The notes under the pieces are model-generated. The model was not told where the DNA came from and did no database searches. It worked only from the letters and a program-made list of their open reading frames with translations. From Parafrankia discariae (GTDB lineage Bacteria; Actinomycetota; Actinomycetes; Frankiales; Frankiaceae), in the NCBI RefSeq assembly GCF_000373365.1, contig NZ_KB891208.1, positions 248,001 to 312,000 on the forward strand: a DNA stretch of 64,000 bases, read 5' to 3'. The position numbers and the translations under genes are program-made. Positions 16,621 through 24,631 of this stretch are shown here, in pieces. Position 1 is the stretch's first letter. Each line of letters begins with the position of its first letter.

Positions 16621-17517
16621 ATGGTGGGTGAACCGAGCTCGCGCTCCGCGAGCCCGAACGGTCCGGCTCCGGCTGGAGCGGCGGGCGGCGGTACCGCCGG
16701 GGAGGCCGGCCGCTTCCAGGTCTTCGACGGCGACGGTCGGTTCGTCGGCGTCTTCGCGAACTGGGAGGCCGCGCACGCCTGGAGTCACCGGCGTGCCGCC
16801 GAGCCGGTGACCAGACTGCCTGTCCGGATCGAGGACCATCTCGACCGGCGCACCTGGACGGTGCGGCCGGGCCTGTGCCAGCTCACCGTGTGGCGGCGGC
16901 ATTCCGAGTTCCGGGTGTGCCCGCCGCCCAACGCGGCCGGGCCGGCACCAACGCGACCGGTGCCGGCACCGGCGCGGTCGGGGTCGGCGTGGTCGGGGTC
17001 GGTCGGGGCGGCCCCGCGCCCCGGCCCCAGCATCTCGCCCTTCGGTCCGGCTGTCCCGCCCGACCCCGCCTTCTCCTCCGATCCGGCTTTCCCGTCCGGT
17101 TCGGCTTTCTCCTCGGATTCGGCCGCATCGGGTTCGGCCTTCCCGCCGGGTTCGGCGCTCTCGCCCGGTTCGACCTTCCCGACTGGTTCGGACTTCCGCC
17201 CTGGTTCAGGCTTCTCGTCTGGTTTGACGGGCTCGTCCGGTTTGGCGGGCTCGTCCGGACCAGCCATCTCGATCGGTTCGGCCGTCATGCCGGGCACCGC
17301 TATCGCGCTCGACCCGGCGATCCTGTCCGACCCGGCGTTCCCACTCGGCGCGGCTTTCTTTCCCGCGGCGGCCGCGGCCATGGCGGGGGCCGGGGCGGTA
17401 CCGCTCGTGTCGCCGCCGCAGCCTCCAGCGCCGCCGCCCGTCGCCCAGGCCAGCTGGCCGGCGCAGGCGGCAGCGGCCTCCGCGCTGCGCGCCGTGGCCA
17501 AGGGCCCCGCACGCTGA
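16621..17517 (+). CDS. Hypothetical protein with hexapeptide-repeat tail
   Basis: About 298 residues; no family recognised. The N-terminal half has a compact conserved-looking part (GRFQVFDGDGRFVGVFANWE, AAHAWSHRRAAEPVTRL, TWTVRPGLCQLTVWRRHSEF). The C-terminal half is about 17 degenerate hexapeptides of the form (G/D)(S/P)AFxx, then an Ala/Pro-rich end. I chose ATG 16621 because GGGGTGA lies about 5 nt before it; GTG 16543 and ATG 16579 are in frame and possible. There is no signal peptide or membrane helix. It may be an Ala/Ser/Pro stalk on a small domain, but I cannot give a function. Confidence 0.55.
   Translation: MVGEPSSRSASPNGPAPAGAAGGGTAGEAGRFQVFDGDGRFVGVFANWEAAHAWSHRRAAEPVTRLPVRIEDHLDRRTWTVRPGLCQLTVWRRHSEFRVCPPPNAAGPAPTRPVPAPARSGSAWSGSVGAAPRPGPSISPFGPAVPPDPAFSSDPAFPSGSAFSSDSAASGSAFPPGSALSPGSTFPTGSDFRPGSGFSSGLTGSSGLAGSSGPAISIGSAVMPGTAIALDPAILSDPAFPLGAAFFPAAAAAMAGAGAVPLVSPPQPPAPPPVAQASWPAQAAAASALRAVAKGPAR
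17062..17364 (+). repeat. 18-bp degenerate tandem repeat (hexapeptide coding)
   Basis: About 17 in-frame units of 18 bp, each coding (D/G)(P/S)A(F/I/L)xx, for example DPAFSS, DPAFPS, GSAFSS, GSTFPT, GSDFRP, GLAGSS, DPAILS. Base identity between units is only partial while the amino-acid pattern is kept, which points to selection on the protein. Confidence 0.7.
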
Positions 17518-17535
17518 GATACCGCACGCCATCAT

Positions 17536-18801
17536 GTGTCCGTGGCCGAGGAGACGACAGACCAGCCGGCGCGGGTGGGCCGCGAACGGGACGTGACCGC
17601 CGGGGCCTCCGGCCCGGCGATGCGGATCTCGGCGAAGGCGCAGACCTTCACCGAGTCCGTGATCCGGGACATGACCAGGCTCGCGCTGCGGCACGGGGCG
17701 GTGAACCTGGCGCAGGGCTTCCCGGACTTCAGCTGCCCACCCGAGCTGAAGGAGGCGGCGAAGGCGGCCATCGACGCCGACGTCAACCAGTACGCGATCA
17801 CCTGGGGAGCGGCCGACTTCCGGGCCGCGATCGCCGCCAAGATCGGCCGCACCTATCCCGGCTGGACGGTCGACCCGGACACCGAGATCTGTGTGACCTG
17901 CGGCTCCACCGAGGCGATGATCGCCGCGATGCTGGCGCTGGTCGACCCGGGCGAGGAGGTCGTGTTCTTCGAGCCGTTCTACGAGAACTACGGCCCCGAC
18001 TCGATCCTGTCCGGCGCGATCCCCCGCCTGGTGCGCCTGCACGGCCCGGACTGGTCCATCGACCCCGCGGAGCTGCGCGCGGCCTGCTCGGACCGGACCC
18101 GCGCGATCGTCGTCAACACGCCGCACAACCCGACCGGCAAGGTGTTCAGCGCCGCCGAGCTCGCCCTCGTCGCGGAGCTCTGCCAGCGGCACGACATCCT
18201 GGTTTTCACCGACGAGATCTACGAGCACATCCACTATCTGGAGCCGGGCGGGCACATCCCACCGGCGACCGTGCCGGGCCTGGAGGACCGCACGGTAACC
18301 GTGAACGCGCTGTCGAAGACGTACGCGGTCACCGGCTGGCGGGTCGGATGGACCGTCGCCCCCGCTCCGTACACCGAGGCGATCCGCAAGGTGCACGACT
18401 TCCTCACGGTCGGCGCCGCCGCGCCGCTGCAGGCGGCCGGCGTCGCCGCGATGGGACTGCCGCCCGAGTACTACGCCGGGCTCGCGCAGGAGTACCGGGC
18501 GCGCCGTGACCTCCTCTGCGGCGTGCTGGAGAACGCCGGGTTCGCGCTGCGTCCCCCGGACGGCGCCTACTACGTGATGTGCGACACCACCGACCTGGAC
18601 CCGGCCGGCGACGACGTCGCCTTCGCGCGACGGCTGGTCAGCGAACTCGGGGTCGCGACCGTCCCGGGCTCGTCCTTCTACGCCGATCCGGCCGACGGCC
18701 GGCACATCATCCGGTTCGGCTTCCCGAAGCGGTTGGAGACGCTGCGCGCCGCCGCCGACCGCCTACGCCACCTCGAACGCACCCCCCCGACCCACTCCTG
18801 A
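17536..18801 (+). CDS. Class I/II PLP-dependent aminotransferase (DapC/kynurenine-aminotransferase-like)
   Basis: 421 residues. Fold type I aminotransferase: VNLAQGFPDFSCP at about 55, TCGSTEAMIAAMLALVDPG, VNTPHNPTGK, FTDEIYEHI (the D that binds PLP) and NALSKTYAVTGWRVGW, whose K is the Schiff-base lysine, with the carboxylate-binding R in IIRFGFPK near the end. The closest groups are N-succinyldiaminopimelate aminotransferase (DapC) and glutamine/kynurenine transaminases; the substrate cannot be fixed from sequence. GTG 17536 lies 18 bp after the preceding stop; GTG 17542 is an alternative. Confidence 0.9.
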   Translation: MSVAEETTDQPARVGRERDVTAGASGPAMRISAKAQTFTESVIRDMTRLALRHGAVNLAQGFPDFSCPPELKEAAKAAIDADVNQYAITWGAADFRAAIAAKIGRTYPGWTVDPDTEICVTCGSTEAMIAAMLALVDPGEEVVFFEPFYENYGPDSILSGAIPRLVRLHGPDWSIDPAELRAACSDRTRAIVVNTPHNPTGKVFSAAELALVAELCQRHDILVFTDEIYEHIHYLEPGGHIPPATVPGLEDRTVTVNALSKTYAVTGWRVGWTVAPAPYTEAIRKVHDFLTVGAAAPLQAAGVAAMGLPPEYYAGLAQEYRARRDLLCGVLENAGFALRPPDGAYYVMCDTTDLDPAGDDVAFARRLVSELGVATVPGSSFYADPADGRHIIRFGFPKRLETLRAAADRLRHLERTPPTHS

Positions 18802-18945
18802 CCAGCACCCCGCCCGGACGATCGGCGTGCATGCCGGGGCGCTGCTGAAGCGAGTTGTCCGAGCGGCGTATGGAGCGGCTGAGGCGACTCGCTTCGACGG
18901 GTGGCCGGCGGTCACGGTGGGGGTGCCCGAGGTGGGGCTGGTTGG

Positions 18946-19704
18946 TCAGTTCTGGTGGGCCGGGACCGGCAGGGGGTAGCCGGCGGACGCGGCGCGGGCA
19001 TGCCCGCGCCGCACCTCCCGGGCGAGCGCGCGAAGGTACCGGCGGCGGCGCACCTGTCCGGCGCCGTCCGCCGGGGGGCCGCCGGTGAGCCGTCCCGCCG
19101 CGCTCACCATCGCCGGGCGTGAGGGCAGCAGATAGCGCCCGCGCAGGTACTCGCCGATCCAGCGGCCCTGGGCGGCGGCCAGTTCCGGCTCGGCCGAGAC
19201 CCGGTACAGCCCCTCCACCTCCTGGTGGAACACGCCGCCGAAGAAGTACTCCCCACTCCAGGCCCGCGAGGCGCCCACCCGGCCCGGCTCGGCCCCGTCA
19301 CCCGCCGACGGGACGGTCGCCGACGGGGCGGTCGGCGGGGTGCCGACGAACACGACCGCGTCCAGGCGGGTGAGCCCCGGACCGGCACCGGCCGGGAGGG
19401 CGCCGACGGCACCGAGGCGGGCGGAACCAACGCCGGCCAGTTCGAACGGGCCACCGCCGTCCGCGCCGGTTTGTAGCACGAGCGGGCCGGGGACGACGAT
19501 GAGCCGGTCGGCCATGCCGAACTCGCCGAGCGCGCGGGCGGCCTCCCGGGCCGGTGGGCCGGCCGGGTCGCCGGCGAGCACGCCGACGCCGTCCAGTCCG
19601 CCGTCCACCAGGGCGATGAGCGCGGCCGTGCCGGCGCCGGAGAGCGGCCCGGCGGGACCGGAACCGGCGTCGATGACCACGGCCAGCCGGGGAAGTCGGG
19701 ACAC
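18946..19704 (-). CDS. Short flavin-monooxygenase-like protein, possibly degenerate
   Basis: 252 residues. The C-terminal 100 residues (AAAQGRWIGEYLRGRYLLPS, RRRYLRALAREVRRG, GYPLPVPA) resemble the C-terminal end of bacterial FMO-type flavoprotein monooxygenases. The N-terminal half (GAGTAALIALVDGGLDGVGV) only vaguely resembles an FAD-binding start and lacks the usual GxGxxG plus NADPH motifs, and the protein is about half the family length. It could be a decayed FMO or a lineage-specific protein built from its C-terminal part. The GTG at 19704 is chosen because the frame upstream overlaps the divergent gene's promoter. Confidence 0.45.
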   Translation of the reverse strand: MSRLPRLAVVIDAGSGPAGPLSGAGTAALIALVDGGLDGVGVLAGDPAGPPAREAARALGEFGMADRLIVVPGPLVLQTGADGGGPFELAGVGSARLGAVGALPAGAGPGLTRLDAVVFVGTPPTAPSATVPSAGDGAEPGRVGASRAWSGEYFFGGVFHQEVEGLYRVSAEPELAAAQGRWIGEYLRGRYLLPSRPAMVSAAGRLTGGPPADGAGQVRRRRYLRALAREVRRGHARAASAGYPLPVPAHQN

Positions 19705-19811
19705 GCTCGCCGACTGTAGTGCCCGTCCGGGCGGGGGATGGCGCCGAGGCCCCGGCCGCGGCCATGCGCCACACGTGGGGATCGACGGCGTCACGGCGCG
19801 GCACCGCGCAC

Positions 19812-19817
19812 TACCGT
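19812..19817 (+). promoter_or_regulatory. -10 box of the MhuD-like gene
   Basis: TACCGT, 7 nt before the ATG at 19825, with no Shine-Dalgarno between them. This suggests a leaderless transcript. Confidence 0.4.
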
Positions 19818-19824
19818 GACGGTC

Positions 19825-20235
19825 ATGAGCGTCGTGAAGATCAATGTCCTCACGGTCCCCCCGGCGATGCGGGAGACCCTGGAGTCGCGGTTCGCCGGGC
19901 GGGCCGGGATGGTCGAGAAGGCGGACGGGTTCGAGTGGTTCGAGCTCCTGCGCCCGATCGAGGGAACCGACACCTACCTCGTCTACACCCGGTGGCGCAG
20001 CGAGGAGGACTTCCAGAAGTGGCAGTCCTCGATGGCGTTCAGTGAAGGCCACCGGGCGGCCGGCGTGCAGGCGTCGTCCGGCCAGGGCCACCCCGGCGGC
20101 CAGCCCGCCGCCGACGCCGCCCCCGCCGGTCACGGTGCTCCTGCCGGTCACGGTGCTCCCGGTGGGCCGGCCGCGTCCGGCGCCAATCTCTGGTCCTTCG
20201 AGGTCATCCAGACCGCCGCCCCGGCGGTCGGCTGA
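19825..20235 (+). CDS. MhuD-like antibiotic-biosynthesis-monooxygenase-fold heme oxygenase
   Basis: 136 residues. The family of M. tuberculosis MhuD breaks down heme to release iron without CO. The N terminus (VVKINVLTVPP), GFEWFELLRP and YLVYTRWRSEEDFQKWQ match, and the residues that bind and orient heme in MhuD (N7, W66, H75) appear here as N7, W66 and H76. After residue 78 there is an Ala/Gly/His-rich insertion of about 40 residues, with two 18-bp tandem units at 20125-20160, before the final strand (LWSFEVIQT). No heme uptake genes are adjacent. Confidence 0.82.
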   Translation: MSVVKINVLTVPPAMRETLESRFAGRAGMVEKADGFEWFELLRPIEGTDTYLVYTRWRSEEDFQKWQSSMAFSEGHRAAGVQASSGQGHPGGQPAADAAPAGHGAPAGHGAPGGPAASGANLWSFEVIQTAAPAVG

Positions 20236-20291
20236 CCGCTCGTCCCGCCGCCCGGGCCCGCGGGGGTACGCGGAGTGCCGGGCCGGCGGGA

Positions 20292-21431
20292 TCACGGTCG
20301 GGGGCCGGCCGTCTCGCGATGACTGGCGTCCTCCACCTCGCCGACGAACTCCTCGACGACGTCCTCCATGGCGACGACGCCGAGGGTGGTGCCGGCCGCG
20401 TCCACCGCCCGGCCCAGATGGCTGTTGGTGCGCTGCATGAGGCGGAGCGCCTCGTCCAGGTGGAGGTCGACGCCGATCTCGGCCATCCGGCGCAGCCGGC
20501 GGGGCGGCAGCGGCTCCGCGCGTTCCTGCTCGGGAACACCGAGGACGTCCTTGGCGTGCAGGAACCCGGCCAGCTCCGCGACGGGCCCCGCCCCGCCGTC
20601 GTCGCCGCCGGCACTGTCGCCGCCGGCACCGCCGGCACCGCCCGGCTCGCTGCCGGAGTCCCGGCCCGGGAGGCGGACGGGGAACCGCGAGTAGCCCGTC
20701 TCGGCCACGGCCTCCTCCAACTGGGCGGCGGTGACCGTCCACGGCACGGTGACGATCTCCGAGAGCGGGATCATCACCGAGCGGACGGTCCGTCCGGACA
20801 GCTCGAGCGCGTGCGTGAGCAACTCGTGCTCCCCCGGGGGCAGCAGGCCCTCCTGTCGGGACTGCCCGATCAGCGCCCCCAGCTCCGCCGGTGTGTAGGC
20901 GGAGGCCAGCTCGTCCGACGGGGTGACCCGCAGCAGCCGCAGCACCGCGTTCGCGAAGTGGTTCAGGAAGGCGATGAACGGCCGGGTGAACCGGGCGAAC
21001 GCGAACAGCGGCGGCCCGAGCCAGAGCGCCGCGCGCTCCGGGCCGGCGATCGAGAGGTTCTTCGGAACCATCTCGCCCAGCACCATGTGCAGCGACACCA
21101 CGATGCACAGCGCGATCACGAAGGCGACCGCGTGCTGCGCGCCGACGGGGACGCTCGCCGCGTCGAGCGCGGCCTCGAGGAGGTGTGCCACCCCCGGCTC
21201 GGCGACCGCGCCGAGGGCCAGTGAGCACACGGTGATGCCGAGCTGGGTGGCGGCGAGCATGGGGGAGAGGTGCTCCATATGCGACAGGACGGCCGCCGCC
21301 CGCTTGTCGCCGTCCTCCACCATCGGTTCGACCCGGTCGCGCCGGGCCGAGATCAGCGCGAACTCGGCGCCGACGAAGAACGCGTTCCCGGCGAGCAGCA
21401 GCACGCCGACGAGAACAGCCAGCAGGTTCAT
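20292..21431 (-). CDS. CNNM/CorC-type membrane protein (hemolysin C family)
   Basis: 379 residues. An N-terminal DUF21/CNNM membrane domain (about 1-190, with NAFFVGAEFALISARRDRVE and GEMVPKNLSIAGPERAA) is followed by a CBS pair (about 205-365) interrupted by a Gly/Ser/Asp-rich insertion near 255-285. There is no C-terminal CorC_HlyC domain. Family members are linked to Mg2+ or other ion transport. The ATG overlaps the stop of the upstream paralog (ATGA, 21428-21431), so the two are made together and may work as a heteromer. Confidence 0.9.
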   Translation of the reverse strand: MNLLAVLVGVLLLAGNAFFVGAEFALISARRDRVEPMVEDGDKRAAAVLSHMEHLSPMLAATQLGITVCSLALGAVAEPGVAHLLEAALDAASVPVGAQHAVAFVIALCIVVSLHMVLGEMVPKNLSIAGPERAALWLGPPLFAFARFTRPFIAFLNHFANAVLRLLRVTPSDELASAYTPAELGALIGQSRQEGLLPPGEHELLTHALELSGRTVRSVMIPLSEIVTVPWTVTAAQLEEAVAETGYSRFPVRLPGRDSGSEPGGAGGAGGDSAGGDDGGAGPVAELAGFLHAKDVLGVPEQERAEPLPPRRLRRMAEIGVDLHLDEALRLMQRTNSHLGRAVDAAGTTLGVVAMEDVVEEFVGEVEDASHRETAGPRP

Positions 21432-22825
21432 CGGTCGCCCGCCCGCTCGGACCGGGTGGGTGTCTCGCCGTTGGCTTCCGCCGTGGGCTTCGTCGTGGTT
21501 TCCGCAGTGGCTTCCGTCGGGCTGAGCCGCACCCGGTCGATGCGGTGGCCGTCGATCGAGGCCACAACGAGCTCGTGGCCCTCGACCTGGACGACGTCAC
21601 GCGGCTGTCCCAGCCGGCCGAGGCGGGCCAGAACGAGCCCGCCGATGGTCTCGTAGGGGCCGGCGGGCAGGCGGGCCCCGGTCGCCTCGCGTACCTCGTC
21701 CAGGCGGAGCAGCCCGGACAGCATCCACCGGCCGGCGCCGAGGGCCACCGCGTCGGGCGGTGCTGGGCGGTCGTGCTCGTCGTCGACGTCGCCGACGAGC
21801 TCCTCGACGAGATCCTCCATCGTCACGATGCCGTCCGTGCCGCCGTACTCGTCGATGACGACGGCGAGCTGGAGGCCGCCGCGCCGCAGCCGGCGCAGCA
21901 GGACCTCGCAGTGCAGCGACGCGGGCACCAGCAGCGGCTCGACCATGAGCTCCGACACCACCCGCCGGGCCCGCTCCGGTGCCGGGACCCGGAACACGTC
22001 CTTGACGTGGACGACGCCGACCACGCCGTACGCGTCCTCGCCGAGCTCGTCGTCCTCGCGCAGGACGGGGAAGCGCGAGTGGCCGGTGTGCTCGGCGAGG
22101 CGCAGCAGCTCCGCCAGCGAGGCGTCCGCCCCGGTGAAGACCGCCCGCACCCGCGGGGTCATCACGTCGGACGCCCGCCGGTCGCCGAAGCGCAGCGACC
22201 GGCTGAGCAGGGCCGCGGTGGTGACGGGCAGGGTGCCCTGCTCGGCCGAGGAGGCCACGATCGAGCTCAGCTCGTCCGACGACCGGCCGCTGCGCAGCTC
22301 GTCCTGCGGCTCCACTCCCACGGCCCGCAGCAGGGTGTTGGCCGAACCGTTCAGCACGGTGATCAGTGGCCGGAACACCCGCGAGAACATGACCTGCGCC
22401 GGCGCGACCGCCCGGGCGACCCGGACCGGCTCGGAGATCGCCCAGTTCTTCGGGACGAGCTCACCGAAGACCATCTGGGTCACCGTGGCCAGCACCAGCC
22501 CCAGCACGATCGCGGTGATGTCGCGCGGCGACGGCGGGATGTGGGCGGCGTCCAGCAGCGGTTCGACCAGCGTGGCGACGGCGGGTTCGGCGATGTAGCC
22601 CACGACCAGCGAGGTCACCGTGATGCCGAGCTGCGCGCCCGAGAGCTGGAACGACAGCGAACGCACCGCCCGCAGGACGATCCCGGCGCGGCGGTCGCCC
22701 GCGTTCGCCGCCTCCTCGATCTGGTGCGGTTCGACGGCGACGAGCGCGAACTCGGCGGCGACGAAGAGCGCGTTGCCGGCGATCAGCAGGACGGCCACGA
22801 CCAGGTAACCGGCGGCCTCGAGCAT
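21428..22825 (-). CDS. CNNM/CorC-type membrane protein with CorC_HlyC domain
   Basis: 465 residues. Domains in order: DUF21/CNNM membrane part (about 1-200, NALFVAAEFALVAVEPHQIE, GELVPKNWAISEPVRVA), a CBS pair (about 215-340, VVIDEYGGTDGIVTMEDLVEELVGDVDDE) and a CorC_HlyC domain (about 355-430, WMLSGLLRLDEV, YETIGGLVLARLG). ATG 22825 has GGAG 8-9 nt upstream. Likely an ion (Mg2+/Co2+) efflux-related protein. It is the first gene of a two-gene operon with the shorter paralog. Confidence 0.92.
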   Translation of the reverse strand: MLEAAGYLVVAVLLIAGNALFVAAEFALVAVEPHQIEEAANAGDRRAGIVLRAVRSLSFQLSGAQLGITVTSLVVGYIAEPAVATLVEPLLDAAHIPPSPRDITAIVLGLVLATVTQMVFGELVPKNWAISEPVRVARAVAPAQVMFSRVFRPLITVLNGSANTLLRAVGVEPQDELRSGRSSDELSSIVASSAEQGTLPVTTAALLSRSLRFGDRRASDVMTPRVRAVFTGADASLAELLRLAEHTGHSRFPVLREDDELGEDAYGVVGVVHVKDVFRVPAPERARRVVSELMVEPLLVPASLHCEVLLRRLRRGGLQLAVVIDEYGGTDGIVTMEDLVEELVGDVDDEHDRPAPPDAVALGAGRWMLSGLLRLDEVREATGARLPAGPYETIGGLVLARLGRLGQPRDVVQVEGHELVVASIDGHRIDRVRLSPTEATAETTTKPTAEANGETPTRSERAGDR

Positions 22826-22921
22826 TCAGATGACTCCTTCTGGTCGGCGCGCCGGTAGGCACGGCCGCACTGGTGCCCGGCGTATCCGGTCCATGGTCCG
22901 GCTGGACGGGCGGCCGCGCGC

Positions 22922-22977
22922 GGCTCCGCGGCTCCGCGTCGGTGGTTCCGCGGTTCCGCGGTTCCGCGGAACCGCGG
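22922..22977. repeat. 8-bp tandem repeats ending in a 22-bp palindrome
   Basis: Two copies of ggctccgc (22922-22937), a short gap, three exact copies of ggttccgc (22944-22967), then one copy of the inverse ggaaccgc. Bases 22956-22977 form a perfect 22-bp palindrome. It lies in the 354-bp divergent region (22826-23179) between the CorC operon and the ParA-like gene, about 200 bp before the latter. It could be a binding array or a cruciform. I see no coding frame here. Confidence 0.6.
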
Positions 22978-23179
22978 GCTTCGTCCCGTCCCGGGTACGC
23001 CCTGCCCGCGCGACACGCCCAGGACACGGCCCGGGCACCGCCGGCTCCCGACATGTCGACTTCGGTGGCCGAAGGTGCCGTCCCGCTTGCGGGGGTTCGC
23101 CCGCAGAGTCACCCTCGGCGCGACATTCGGTCACGTACGGTGTTGTGATCAGTCGGGCCGGGTGGGCACACTGATCGGT

Positions 23180-24106
23180 GTGGCCCGGGTTCTCGCTGTC
23201 GCCAACCAGAAGGGCGGCGTCGCCAAGACGACCTCGGTGGCCAGCCTCGGCGCCGCTTTGTGCGAGCTCGGCCGCCGGGTCCTGCTCGTCGATCTGGATC
23301 CGCAGGCCTGCCTGACGTTCTCGCTCGGGCTCGACCCGGACTCCCTCGAGCTGTCCGTCCACGACGTGCTGCTCGGGCGGCTGCCCGCGGGCATCGTGAT
23401 CCGGTCCACTCCCGACGGCAGCGATCTGCTGCCCGCCACCATCGAGCTCGCCGGCTGCGAGGCCATCCTGCTCTCGCGCACCGGGCGGGAGCACGCGCTG
23501 CGGCTGGCCCTCGGCGAGATCGCCGCCGAGTACGACTTCGTGCTCGTCGACTGCCCGCCCTCGCTGGGCGTGCTGACCATCAACGGCCTGACCGCGGCGG
23601 ACGAGGTCGTCATCCCGATGCAGTGCGAGACGCTCTCGCACCGCGGGGTCGGCCAGCTGCTGGACACCGTCGCGGACGTCCAGCGGCTGACGAACCCGCG
23701 GCTGCGGGTCCGCGGGGTTCTGCCCACGCTGTTCGACGGGCGCACAGCGCACAGCCGGGCCGTGGTCGTGGACGTGGCCTCCCGCTACGAGGTGAAGATC
23801 CTCGAACCGCCGGTGGCGAGGTCGGTGCGGTTCGCCGAGGCGCCCGGCCTCGGACGGTCGATTCTCACCACCGCCGGCCGTTCCAAGGGGGCCGAGGCGT
23901 ACCGCACGCACGCCCGGACGATCGCGGGTGTCCCCGGACCGGCCGTCGCCGTGCCCGCCGCTCCCGCTCCCGCCGCCGTCGGGCCGGACACCGCCGTCGG
24001 GCCGGACACCGCCGTCGGGCCGGACACCGCCGTCGGGCCGGACACCGCCGTCGGGCCGGACACCGCGGTGGGGCCGGACACCGCTGTCTCGGGCGCGGCG
24101 GTGTGA
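23180..24106 (+). CDS. ParA/Soj-like ATPase (orphan, no ParB)
   Basis: 308 residues. Deviant Walker A motif NQKGGVAKTT at about 9-18, Walker A' DLDPQA at about 39, and Walker B VLVDCPPSLG at about 120 define a ParA/MinD-family ATPase. The C-terminal tail is six tandem AVGPDT units. Start choice is uncertain: GTG 23180 gives VARVLAVANQKGG, the usual family start, while GTG 23162 is in frame. The end overlaps the next gene by GTGA. There is no parB or canonical parS (tgtttcacgtgaaaca) nearby, so chromosome partition is not implied. In M. tuberculosis a Soj-related gene (Rv3213c) lies in the same neighbourhood. Confidence 0.85.
   Translation: MARVLAVANQKGGVAKTTSVASLGAALCELGRRVLLVDLDPQACLTFSLGLDPDSLELSVHDVLLGRLPAGIVIRSTPDGSDLLPATIELAGCEAILLSRTGREHALRLALGEIAAEYDFVLVDCPPSLGVLTINGLTAADEVVIPMQCETLSHRGVGQLLDTVADVQRLTNPRLRVRGVLPTLFDGRTAHSRAVVVDVASRYEVKILEPPVARSVRFAEAPGLGRSILTTAGRSKGAEAYRTHARTIAGVPGPAVAVPAAPAPAAVGPDTAVGPDTAVGPDTAVGPDTAVGPDTAVGPDTAVSGAAV
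23975..24082 (+). repeat. 18-bp tandem repeat, six units, coding AVGPDT
   Basis: Five exact copies of gccgtcgggccggacacc (23975-24064) and one variant (24065-24082), all in frame at the end of the ParA-like gene. The near-identity shows recent expansion, and copy number probably varies between strains. Confidence 0.9.
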
Positions 24107-24540
24107 GCGCGGGCGCGTCGGCGGGCTTCGACCGGCTCCGCCACCGGGGGATGGCGAAGGGGGGCCTGCGCAGCGCCTCCGGACTGGCCGGGCCGGAGCC
24201 GGCGGAGGCCCGGCCGGGCGGGCCTCCGCCGGGCGGCCCCGCCGGCTCCGGCTCCGCTCCCGGCTCTGGTCCTGGTCGGCCGACGACGTCGATCGGCCGG
24301 GACGCGCACGGCAAGCGGGCCCTCTACAGCGGGGTGCGCCCGCCCGGCCCGCGCACGACGAACCTGACGGTCACCTGCTCCCGCTGCGGCCGGACGAGCA
24401 CGATCGGCCTGCGCCGGGCGCTGTGGGTGCTGACACCGAGCGTGCATCTCCCGCTGCCACTGCGGCACCCCTCACTGCTGCGCTGCCCCGCCTGCGGGCG
24501 GCCGAGCTGGGTGCGGCTCGCGCTGCGGGCCCATCCCTGA
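24103..24540 (+). CDS. Zinc-ribbon hypothetical protein coupled to the ParA-like gene
   Basis: 145 residues, no family recognised. The first 65 residues are low-complexity Gly/Ala/Pro. The second half has TNLTVTCSRCGRTSTIGLRRALW and LLRCPACGRPSWVRL, that is two CxxCG knuckles about 35 residues apart, forming a likely zinc ribbon. GTG 24103 overlaps the ParA stop (GTGA), so the proteins are translationally coupled and probably function together. Confidence 0.75.
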   Translation: MSAGASAGFDRLRHRGMAKGGLRSASGLAGPEPAEARPGGPPPGGPAGSGSAPGSGPGRPTTSIGRDAHGKRALYSGVRPPGPRTTNLTVTCSRCGRTSTIGLRRALWVLTPSVHLPLPLRHPSLLRCPACGRPSWVRLALRAHP

Positions 24541-24631
24541 CCGGCCCATCCCGGACGGGCGCGGCACGCCGGAGCGCGCCGCGCGGGTCCGGGCCGAACT
24601 GACCAGGTCGGCCCCGGTCAGGCCGACTCGG

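Noticed and set aside
23975-24082. Short repeat array as CRISPR or iterons
   Set aside because: Units are adjacent without spacers and code for AVGPDT in the ParA-like gene.
23180-24540. Chromosome partition locus parAB/parS
   Set aside because: No ParB-like gene and no canonical parS sequence were seen. The coupled partner is a zinc ribbon protein.
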